Shown: positions 31,774 through 42,300 of the stretch, piece after piece | Layout of the letters: each line of letters starts with the position of its first letter | Numbering within the stretch: the first letter of the stretch is position 1 | Assembly (NCBI RefSeq): GCF_901933205.1 | Contig: NC_044596.1 | Span: 5,240,104 to 5,304,103, forward strand | Direction: 5' to 3' | Length of the DNA: 64,000 nucleotides | Origin: Camarhynchus parvulus | Taxonomy: Eukaryota > Chordata > Aves > Passeriformes > Thraupidae | Notes under the pieces: model-generated | Seen by the model: the letters and a program-made list of their open reading frames with translations, nothing else | Told to the model about the DNA's origin: nothing | Database searches by the model: none | Program-made: the position numbers and the translations under genes

Positions 31774-34700
31774 AGCAACCGCCCGCGTCCGCCCCGTCTA
31801 ACCGTGCCTTTGCGATCTGATCTGTCTGCTCTTCTAAACTCCCTCTTCCTCCAGCTGCTCGCCCTGAGCCCGCCTAGGCACCACGTCCAAGGCAGCAGCA
31901 CTTAGGAGACTGTAGAGTTAACCGGCTTTTGTACCTGCTGAACACTGTGAATCTCCTTTCTCGGAAACAAGGGTAACGCTGTAGCTGCCCGCCAGGCGGG
32001 AGGAGCAGAGAGGGCAGGCTGGCAGTCAGAGATGTGGATCCAGGAAAGCCGCCCACCGTTTTCACGTCTTCCCCCCTCGCTCTGGCACTGTGAATCCCTG
32101 GGGCAATGTGATACTCCCCAGGCCTTTTTTTTTTTTCTATCTCACCTTGTCTTTGGACTGATGGAGACCTCTTGTCTCTACGGTGCACACACTCCCTCCT
32201 CCTAGATCCTCCTCTTCCCGACTGAGCCACGGCTGTGTGCTGTTCAGTGAACTCACCTCTCCTTCCTGCCAGTCGAACCGACACTAACCACTGTGATGCT
32301 CTCTGCAAATAACACACGGGCACTTCCATTTCCTCACGGCCCCCCTTGCCCACAGTCTCCTTCCTCAAAGCCCAGTGCAGAACTTGCTCTGGGTGGTGGG
32401 GGAGCATTGGTTTGGGCCGGGTGTGATCGTTCCCACTGTGAGTTCTGTCCCCTCGGATATGAGGGGGGGTTTGGTTGCATGCATTTCAGTCCTTTGTAGG
32501 TTTTTCTTTCCCCTCATAGTCCTTGTGTTTACACTCACTAGACTTCTCGTGAGAGCTGGGTGTAGTTCTCACATGGCAGCCTGTGGTTAAGCTCCCAAAG
32601 GCACGTGTTGTTGTTAGCCCCATGCTGGGGAGGTGTCAGCTGGGCACCACAAGCAGCATCCCAGGGAGAGGTCAGGGAGCAGCCCTGGGATATTTGCCCC
32701 TGGTGTTAGGGCCCAGTAGCAGCTTGTCTGAATTTTGCTGTGGCTTTGGAGCTGCTACTTCAGATCTTCCATTTCCCCTCACCTGCAATGAAATCTGATG
32801 TTTCAAAGTCGTCATTTTAGCTCTTTCTCAGGAATGAGTTGGATCTCCCAAGTCATTTGTGACTTAATGGCAAACTGACCTCATACTGAGGGCTCAGCCA
32901 GTGGGAACCCAGTGTGAGGACTAAAAGTGAAAGTGTTGTCTTAAAGCAAAAAAAACAAAGGAAAGCTCAGTCTAGTACATAGATTTCATATGCCACAGAG
33001 TCCCTGGCACAGAGTCAGCACTGCCCAGGGCCTGCAGTGCCACCCTGCCAGCCCAAGCCTTGTGGACAGCAGAACATTGCTGTGCCTAGGTTGGGTTTGG
33101 GTTCCATCAGCATTTTTCCAAGCTCTAAGAGTGCCCTGAAGGTTTCTGTGTCCCTCTTAAGAGAAACTCACTCCCTGGTGTGGGTGGCAGAGCGGTTTCT
33201 ATGTGTAGGTGTTCAGCACACAGCTGCCACATGTTCCCCCAGTGTCAGGCTCTGAGCGCTTCATCTCCCCTGCTCTCAGCTGGGAAGGGCAGGTCCCTCC
33301 ACACCCCCTAAATCCGGGTCAGGAGAGCATGTGCCTTTCTTAGGGTGACCAAACCCAGCAGGGATCACAGGCAGCCCTTCCCAAACCAAACCACTGCCGC
33401 TCTGTGTCCGTACCCTGACGGTTTTTGTGTCCCATCTCCGGGCCGTGCGCCCAGCCTTTCCCAGCACGTGTTTTTGTGTGACTCGGAAATTCATTCCATT
33501 ATCTTCCTTTCTGTTTGCCTCTGCGAAGCTGAGCTCCGGGCAGCCGTCTCCTACCACGGGATGTAGTACTGGGGCAGAGACCTGGGACGCAGTGGCCTCC
33601 TGACATGAAGATCATCTCCCTCTGGCACGGGTGGCTGCCTCAGAGTGGGTGCGTGGCTGCTCGGTGAGGGCTGCCAGAGCACAGGGGGGAAGGGACCCAG
33701 CCTCCGCCGAGGAAAGCTGCTCATCTCCATTCCTAGCAAAGGAAAACTCCAGACTCGGAGGCCAAGAGCGATGTCGCCTTTCCTAGTTTGAGACAAAACA
33801 TCTTTCAACCCGTTTCTTTTTTAACAAAGAGACACAGAGCAAATCTGGTTCACGGTTTCAATGTAGCGCTGCAGCCTTTTGGTGAGGGGAAAAAACCCAA
33901 CAGATTTTTAATTGTTGAGAATCCTGCAGTCCGGCGAGGAGCACGATAGAAAGTCTTAGCAGGGGCGTGGTGTGCACATTTCTGATGGTACTTACTCTGC
34001 TTCAGCTCTGGGTGAACAGGAGGGAACGCCAAATTCCTGGAGATCACTTCCTCCTGTGTGAGAACCTGGCAGGGTAAGTCTGCATCCTGTTCTCCAAGCC
34101 ACTCCACGCTTTTGTAGCAAATGGAAGTAACTTGAAGAAAAGAATCTGCGAAGGATCTTTCACCCCAGAGCAGCTGTGGCCAATATCCCCGATGGTACAA
34201 AGCTTCCTTACCCCCCGAACTGTCGTGTTGCAATACTTGACATTTCTATGGCAAGGACCCCATTTCTTCCCATTTCCGCACTGAATTCCTGGGGACAACT
34301 CCCTGCTCCAGCCTCTGTGCACCTGTCTGGTTTTTAAATGCAGTTATGCCCGGAAGGGTTGGGGTTTTTTTAAGTATATTCAATTGTGATTTAGCACTTT
34401 TTTGATACTAGCTCATTATTTAATTAGCGCAACCATTGCAGAAGATGAACAAATAAGGAGTTAAATTTTGGGCATTACACTGAAACAGTCCATCCCCAAG
34501 GACAAACCGCATCAGCCTGAGGGTGGCTTGGCCCCGTCCGAGCCCAGTGTCCCCAAAGACACCGCCTCAAAGGTGTTGTGTGCTTGCTTTTATTCTGAAT
34601 TCCAGAGCGTTTCACAGTGGTTTGGGCTGTGACTGACGTGTTTTCAGACTGTTCCCCTCTGGGGAGAATGTTAAAATGGTTGTGATTTGAATTCTTCAGA

Positions 34701-35001
34701 CGCAGAATGCAGCGCAGTGCGTCGTCGTGATCTCGTCAGGCCCTGTCAGGGCTGTGGGACCTGCTGCTGCACAAGAACCCTGTGCCCAATAATTCCTGTT
34801 TAACTCCACTTGCTGCTGTATTGTCAGGATTTCCTTTAGTCTCTCTCACCAGTGAGGCTGGGAGGGAAGTGAACCATAATCCCAAGGGCACAGACCTGTA
34901 AAGGATTGGGAAAAGGGAGTGGAGATTTTGGGTTAAGTCAATGAATTTAGGAAACCTAACATTCCTTGTTATGCACATGTTGCAATTCATACTGGTGTAA
35001 G

Positions 35002-35009
35002 TGTAAATA
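35002..35009 (+). promoter_or_regulatory. Pumilio response element (TGTAAATA)
   Basis: TGTAAATA matches the UGUANAUA consensus bound by PUM1/PUM2 in 3' UTRs. Two more copies occur near the end of the same UTR. Confidence 0.5.
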
Positions 35010-35983
35010 TTTGGTGTGTTGGCAACAAGTCTTTGGTGAGATTGCAAATTGAACCTCTGCTTGGGAGGAGGGACACCTTTCCTTTCTGACACGTGAGCTT
35101 TTTTGGAGGTTGGCTTGGAGGTAACGTGGTGATGAAGACTCCAATCTTCAGGCACTGGGCTCGGTGACCCTGGTGGTCCATTCCAGCCCCACGTGTAAAC
35201 CTGTGGTTGTCTTTAGTGATCCATTCTTTAGCCAGATACTCCCTTTCTCACCTTTCTCACAGACAGAGCAGTTGTTTTGGCAGTTCAGTGCGGTGGGGTC
35301 TCTCGAGGGACTCAGTGCTGGAGACTCACCCTGGGCTGTGCCAGTCGTTGGCTCCTGGCCACCCTCACCCACCCACTGTGCAGTATTCGGGCTCTTCCTC
35401 CCTGCAGGGTTTTGTGCTATCTGGAGGAAACTGCCCCCAATTTCTGGTGCTGAACATGACATTGCATCCAACTGCATCTGCTGTATTACCTGCCCAGGAG
35501 GAGTTGGGGCTCCTCTGTTCCTCTCTTTAAAGACAGATTGTGTTTCACAGACTTTGGTTTGTGGGCTGAGCCCTCACTCACGGCTGGCAAACAAGAGTTG
35601 CCAAGTTTTGTCTTTCCTTTTATAGGAGGGGATGATTTTTTTTTTCAAATTGAAGATGCTTTATCCTTTTTTAATTTTGTGTTTACAAAGAAAAAAAAAA
35701 ACAGCGCTAACCTTAGCTGTTCAGCTGACTTTAAACTTGCTTTGGGATTGTTCTTTTTAGAAGAAATTATGAAATTATGCAACTTTTTTGGGGTACATGC
35801 CTGTCCCCCCTCCCAGGGAGAAGATGCAGCACCTTCCAGGCTGTACCTGCAGTGAAGTCTGTACCTTCAGGAGGCTGCTGAGACACAGAGCAGATGCCAA
35901 AAAGCCCCAAACATGTCCCGTTCTGTGTGCAGCTGAGGTGGAGCCAATGCTTTAATGCTCCTTCCACCCACCTCAGAAGTTTC

Positions 35984-36003
35984 CAGCAGCAGCAGCAGCA
36001 GCA
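35984..36003. repeat. (CAG)n tract in the ANKS1A 3' UTR
   Basis: There are about six and a half perfect CAG units within the 3' UTR. Confidence 0.95.
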
Positions 36004-36345
36004 TTTCCCTGGCTCTGCTCGGATCCTGTTTTGGAGCCAGCACAACGCTCACAACGCTGCCGTGTTGCAAAGGTCTCCCTTTTAGATCTCTCATTGAAAT
36101 TACCTTAAATTTGTTTTTCCCAAAAGAAAAGTACCTGTGCTGTTCTCGCTAAGTCAACCCAGATCAGACATTTTTCTTACCCACAGAAGAATAACCTGGG
36201 ATTCCCTGACAGGGCAGAGACAGTCGAGTTCAGTTTGCAATGTGGACATTTTTGCTAATTGTGATGTATGGCAGTGGGGCTGATTTGTAATACAAATGTT
36301 ATTTAATCTGTCTGTATTTTGATACTTGAATTTCCTTTTATTTCC

Positions 36346-36353
36346 TGTATATA
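36346..36353 (+). promoter_or_regulatory. Pumilio response element (TGTATATA)
   Basis: TGTATATA is the optimal PUM site and lies about 190 nt before the poly-A signal. Confidence 0.55.
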
Positions 36354-36460
36354 CAATTGTTAATCTGTTCAAATTTGTCTGAATTTTAAACATCTTGTGG
36401 TACCAAACATAACCAATCTGTGCAACAACATAGACTGACCTCACTACAACAAGGCGAGAT

Positions 36461-36468
36461 TGTAAATA
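36461..36468 (+). promoter_or_regulatory. Pumilio response element (TGTAAATA)
   Basis: This is the third UGUANAUA motif, 72 nt before the poly-A signal and 115 nt after the previous one. Confidence 0.5.
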
Positions 36469-36532
36469 TTCCTGGGCTTCCAGCAGTCGTTTTGTTGTTT
36501 TCATAATTGTACAACTTAGAACAGACCGAATT

Positions 36533-36538
36533 AATAAA
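36533..36538 (+). terminator. ANKS1A: ANKS1A polyadenylation signal AATAAA
   Basis: A canonical AATAAA, with cleavage expected about 15-25 nt downstream, is followed by a GT-rich element at about 36554-36573. This is the classic layout of a strong vertebrate 3' end. Confidence 0.85.
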
Positions 36539-38501
36539 CAACCTTAGACACACGTGTGTGTTCGTGTGTGTGGCCCCAGCGTTGTGCCCAAGTCCTGCTG
36601 GGGGTCTGTGTCAAAGCAGGGCAGTTCTCATCCTGCAGGCACTGCCTGGGGGGCTTTGGGAGCTTTGGTTGAAACTGCTTTTTCTGCAGTCAGTCATAAT
36701 GACCCAAACATTGAATATTATTATTTTGAGTTTAATTTGTGCGTAAAATCACATCCAAATGTTCTGTTAAAGACAGCACGAGGGTCTGCAGCCGTTGTGG
36801 GTGTATTCTACACGTGATGGAGGGTTAAAAAAGCACATTTTTACACCCACTAAAGTACATCTGCAAGGACTGTGTCCCTGGGGGCTGTCATGTACTGGGG
36901 ATAGCCACTGAAATCCCTTTTTGCAGCACAGCAGCGAGTGGTTCCTGTGACACCAGTACCCATTTGGGCAGCCATGGTTCCGAACATTTACCCAGCAAAG
37001 ACTGGGGCTTGCCAGGAACTAGGACATTTGAGTATGTAAAATTAGAGCAAGAAATCCAGACATTTAAATACAGGTTAAAGTTCAGATTTTCGTGTCAAGT
37101 AAAATCTGACTGATGTGAAATGCTAAATACACCAGGGATTGCTAAATTTATACCGTATGTTCCATTTCTAATAACAAGGCAAGTCAGGTTTTCAGGCTGA
37201 CATGAAATGCACTGAGCTGGTTTAATGGTTTGAAGCACCATGAGGTTTTATCCCTCACAGCCACAGCCCTGGCTGGGACTGACACCTCAGCAGAGGTTAC
37301 AGGCCCCAGGCAGAATCTGTGAGTTTTTAACTGAGTTTAAAAGGCCTGATCTGCACTACAGTTCAGTGAGCTCCACAGCCCCTTGCCTTCCCCACCAAAT
37401 AGTGACAGGTTTTTGAGGAAAAAAGACTGCTACTTTTTCTAGTTGAGAGGTTTATTCAGATCCTGATGTGCCAAGGGTCATCTCCTGCTGGCCGCGGTGG
37501 AGTTGTTGGATGAATTTTTACAAGCCGAGGCAAGATCTGAGAAACTGGAGGAGAATGGATTCCACCCCTGCCTGGGACGTGGAGAATGTGATCAGAAATA
37601 ATTCAGCTTGCAGCGGGGAGAAGTTCCTTCCTGAGAGTTCCCAAACTCTTGCCTGTTGTTGATCACACTTCCAAAACCCTCACCAAATTTCCAGCAGCTC
37701 CTCCTGAATGGAACCAAGGCCCTTTGGGAAATCTTTTTGAGAATATTGTCCATCAAGAAAAATTAAAAGGCTGAGGAGGGAATGAATCCAGTGCCCTGTA
37801 GGGAAGAAAAGTATGAAGACAAAAAATAATTGGTCAATCAACAGAAATCTCCTGTGAGAGAAGTTTCCTCAGGCAGCCAGGAGCAGATCAGGGGCAGCCC
37901 TGTTACAGGAGGTTGCTGTAGGAACCAGGAATGCTCTGGAGGGATGCAGATAAACCAGAATCCAGCACAGGTGACACTGTGTGGCACCTGAGAGCACTTC
38001 AGGATCAGGTGTACTCCCCTTGCTTTCTCTTTGTCAGACATCCAATTTCTTTCATGCAGGAAAAAGCCACATCAGTGACTTGTGGTGTGCAGGGGACAAA
38101 GTCTGGCCAGATCCTTCTGCAGAAGGTGCAGAGACCGTCACTTAAAGAGCTCTTCAGCTGAGACACCAACATCTCAGAGGAGAGCTCCTCTGCAGAGTCT
38201 GCTTTGTTCATGTCACAATCACAGCTTACACAGCTGGAGCCTCTAAATCCTTCCACATAAGTGACTCATGTTCACTATTAGTGACTCTGACACTCACCAG
38301 ATTTAAGAACGTCTTAGTAAATCATGAAGCAATGAATAAATAAAACAGGCTCCAACTTTTTTTGCTTATTCCAGGAGCCATCTTATTTTCTGGGTGGTAC
38401 TTCAGTCAGACCCAAACCCACTTCCATCCCCGTTCTCACACTTTTTTTGCTACGAGATAGAGAAAAGCCAAGCCTGAATATAGAGATGCATATTTTATAC
38501 T

Positions 38502-38529
38502 TTTATATTTATATTTATATTTATATTTA
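38502..38529. repeat. (TTTATA)n microsatellite
   Basis: About four and a half units of TTTATA lie 250-300 bp before the CpG island. Confidence 0.9.
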
Positions 38530-38769
38530 CGCAGACCTGTGTGGGAGAAGCCGACCCCTGGCAGTCCAAAGTCGCTCTAATGGCAATTTCACGCACAATG
38601 GTCAGTGTGGAAATGTCACCAGTGACTGCTCATAGCTGGCTCCAGGAGAGAACTGGTGCAGGCCTGGCTGCAGAAAAGCAGGATAAAAGTAAGGGAAGGA
38701 ACGCGAACCACAGCCTCGAGAGGAAAAGGGGGTTAAAAGCATTTACTGAGCAGCTTTTGAGTGAAAACG

Positions 38770-39350
38770 TGCAGGTTTGTGTGAGGGGACCCGGCTCCCT
38801 CCCGTCCCCGCGATCCCCGGCGCAGGGCTGACCCCTAGTGCCGGCCGGGAGCGGCGCCTCGCTGAACCAACAGCGGGCACGGAGAGAATGAACACCGGGC
38901 ACGGAGCGAACGAACACCGGGCACTGCCCCAGCCCCGGGGTCCCGCGCACACCACCCCTAAAGCCTCCTTCGGGCCCGGCGGGCCGGGACTCCCCGCGAC
39001 CGCGCGGCGCCCCCCTGCTCCTCCAATGGGCCGCGCCAGGCGCCGTGTCGAGGCGGCGCGGCGGGGCGCTCCCATTACGGGCGGAGGGGGGAAGTGAGAG
39101 GGAAGACGGCCCCGGTGTGAGGCGAGTCCCGGCGCTGCGCTGAGGGGCGGCCGCGGCGGCGAGACCCGGGGGCAGCCTGGGGTCTGACATCGCATCCCGG
39201 CCATCCCAGCTCTGCCATCGCATCCCGGCCCTGCCATCCCGGGGCTCGGCTGAGGGGGCGGCCCGGGAGCTGTCGGGGAGCGGCAGGGAGCGCTGCCGGC
39301 CGTGCAGCCGCCGTAGCATCCTTCGTCCTCCCTCGTCCCCGCAGCATCCT
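38770..39350. promoter_or_regulatory. intergenic CpG island, promoter of unknown transcript
   Basis: A sharply bounded stretch of very high GC with dense CpG sites (for example GGGGCGGCCGCGGCGGCGAG near 39143-39162) contains a CCAAT box (CTCCAATGGG at 39021). It lies 2.2 kb past the ANKS1A poly-A site and 11 kb before SCUBE3, too far to be the obvious promoter of either. It may drive a non-coding RNA, an unrecognised gene or a distal SCUBE3 first exon. Direction cannot be decided. Confidence 0.6.
38874..38925. repeat. 22-bp tandem repeat at CpG island edge
   Basis: CGGGCACGGAG starts at 38874 and 38896, and CGGGCAC again at 38918, giving a 22-bp period of about 2.4 copies. Confidence 0.85.
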
Positions 39351-42300
39351 TCCTCCTCCCTCGTTCCTCTGAGTTTGTCCCTTTTCCTTTCCGGTGGCTT
39401 GACTCCGATCACCTGCTGTAAACTTTCCTGCACTTCTCTGCGACTGGGGTTAAACCTTCCGAAGGGCAAACCCACAAAAGCTGGGACAAGGCTCCTTGTG
39501 TGCCGATAAACAATTTGGGGTTTTTTTCTCCCTCCCAGCATTTTTTCCCCCCCTCAATTTATTTCCTCAGCATCCATGACAGCTGCTGGCTGGTACCTGA
39601 GGCACTGAGGGATTACAGAGCCCTCAGGGCCACAGGGCAGGGACCGGGAATTTCCCTCAGTGCTCCTGGTGCATTTTTGTGCAGTGCCAGACCCAGCTCC
39701 TGCCCTTTTCTGATCCTTAGCTTCGTGTGAGGAAGCTGAGGATGGGGAAATAGCATTTATAGAGAGTAGAACAGCACAGCTCCTCAGGGGACTGCACTTT
39801 GCTCTTGTCTCTGTTTCAGAGCAGGGCCCGTTGCTTCCAACCCATAAATCCTGATCCCAGAGGAGGCAATTGTATTTAAATATATATGCATTTCCCCTGC
39901 ATTAATTTCCTTTCCCATGTGACTGGTGACATGAAGGATTGTAATAGAAGAATGTATTTTTAATGCATTTCCTGCAGATTTCTGCAAGGCAATCTAATTC
40001 CTGAGTGGGTTTAACTTCCCACAAAGGCAGAGGACCTCAGGAGCACTGGTAATTGGTCTGGGTGGGTTCTTTTAATCTACTGTTTTAATGTGCTCCATCC
40101 ATCTCTCTGATTAGATTAATCTCATTTATTTTAGCCAAGCCATCTAGCTGCAATCCCAACAGAGGAAATTGGGATTTTCAGTCTTTCATGGTGAGCACTT
40201 GGAGTGTTAGGCAGCAAATTCCATAGGGAGATTTCCAATTTGCCCTTTTATCAGGTCAGAAATTTGTAACCCTGGTGATCCCATTGGAAAAGGACCATTT
40301 GGGCTGTGAATCTGCCTCATCAGTGAGGGGCTGCGGAGAGCCCACGCAGGTCTCCTCTGCCCTGCTTGAGGCAAGTTCCCTAAGAAATTGAACCCAGCCT
40401 GGTGCAGAGGGCTCAGCTTTCCAAGAAGGCTCCCATTTTCCTGGCAGGAGCAGAGAGAGCTCCATGGCTGGACCTTCCTCACCTGTGGAATGGCCACACT
40501 TTTGCAGCCCCACCGTGCTGGGCGCGGCGAGGGGGAGAGCCTGCCAGTGCAAACAGAAATACCTTCCCCGTGGAAGGGGAAATGGATTTTTTGTTTAAAA
40601 GATGGCAATGTTTTTCCAAGCCTGATGAATATGAAAGTCCCCATTTAAAGGAGTCGAAGCAGCGGAGAAGCTGGTCACTGTTTGCACGCCCACGCGCCGA
40701 CAGAGGAGGTGAAAGCAAACTTCCTGGTGTATCCCGATCCAAATCACCTGGGAGTGAGGCACAGTGCCCCGAGCTGTGAGCTGAGCAGCCGCAGCAGGCT
40801 CTCTGTGAAACAGCAAACCCCATCCCAACAGGAGAGGCAGAGCCCTGGCGGTGTCACAGCCCTCACTTCCAAAACGGGAGGCAATTTGGAGCCCCAGCAG
40901 CTGCATCTGTGGCTGTTGGAAATTGGCCTTACAGGGGGAAGGCAATGAGGGTGGAGGGCAGAAAGTGTTAGCAGGTGTTTTGGGAGGGTGTGGAGGGGAG
41001 AGCAGGGGAAGACTGGAGTTTGCCCAGTCCGCCAGGAAAGCTATTTTTGCAGAAGCTCCTGGGCACCAGACAAGGTTTGGATTGTTCCCATGCTGGATGC
41101 TGGTGCAAATACGTGGGCAGACAGCTGGATCCTGAGGAGCTCCCAGTGTCCCAGCGAGCGTGTGAAGGGTATTTTACACCTTGTCCAGGTGAGAGGATGT
41201 CTTGGCGCCGGGTTTGCCATAGTCCCGGGTTTTGGTTGGGAATCCTCTGAAGTGCCTGCTGCAGTGCTGCTCTGGCAGGGACATGCAAGGTGTGTTTGTG
41301 CCCATAACACACCAGTGCTCCACCAGCAGCTGTGGTATCTGTCAATTCCCTACTCCTTGACCTTTCCTGAGAGACATTCCATCTCTGGCTGTTGCCACCT
41401 CAGTCACAGTGGACGTGTCTGAGCTACAGGGAGCAGCCAGTGGAGCAAACCAGCCCTTGTCCTGTCCAGCCTCCTGTGGGCAGTGCCCAGTCTCGGGTTG
41501 TTCCAGACCAATCTGTCATCTGTGTGTTTAGGGGATGGGTTGGTGCTGGGTAAACTGAGGCTTGGAGGGGTTTGGTTCATGGTCACACAGGCAGCCTGGC
41601 TGCAGCCCAAGCATTGTGACTGGGAGTTGTGCATGGAGCTGGGGAGAGGCTTCTCGTGCCTTCTCACCCTGTTGGACACCCCCACACCAAAAATTGGGTT
41701 TGGGCTCCCCGTGCAAAGCACTGGGTTGCTGCTGGTGCCCCTGGCTCTGGATAATCTTTGTATTTGCTGACTTGACTAAATTGTGGCTTGGTGGAGAGCT
41801 TGGCTCTGGGGAAGCTGAAGGTACAGGGAGGCCCAAACCACACACAGTGCTCGGGGAGGAATTGTGATCCAAAAAAAAAAGTTCAAAGGTGTTTTTGGCT
41901 TAATGCGGTTTATCTAGATTGCTTTATGTTCGTTAATCTGTATTAACACAAATTCTCTTGGAATGGCTGCCTGGGGAAGGGTTTGCTCAGCTATTCTGAC
42001 AAGGATCGACTTTTCCAAAAGTAAAATGTTTGAGCTGGGAAAAAAAAAGCCAAGTCCTGTCTGGCATGAGTACATGGAAGCCTTGTGAGCAGAACAAGGC
42101 TGTTTCATCCGTGCTGCCCACATCCAAGTGTCCCTGGCACCCACAGACACTAATGACTGATCAACTTTCCCCACCGCCATGGAGGATTAATCCCCCTGTT
42201 CTTCCTGGGATGATGTGAACCCCTTTTCCAGCTGGCGTGCCACAGCGGATGGCACAATTAGTTAGTGAGTTTCAAGGTAAATTGGAGGTCAAGCCCAGAT

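Larger units (their letters stand above)
31774..36555 (+). other. ANKS1A: ANKS1A 3' UTR (about 4.8 kb)
   Basis: No coding exon follows the stop codon. The first good polyadenylation signal is AATAAA at 36533, followed by a GT-rich downstream element (GTGTGTGTTCGTGTGTGTGG at about 36554-36573). The final few hundred bases are AT-rich and carry Pumilio-type UGUANAUA motifs. A (GCA)n tract lies at 35984-36003 and T- and A-rich runs at about 35635-35702. An earlier minor poly-A site cannot be excluded. Confidence 0.8.

Noticed and set aside
38630..39541. Minus-strand open frame of 303 codons
   Set aside because: It overlaps the CpG island and its composition (Pro/Arg/Gly/Ala/Ser) is what GC-rich non-coding DNA gives. 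No domain or splice context.
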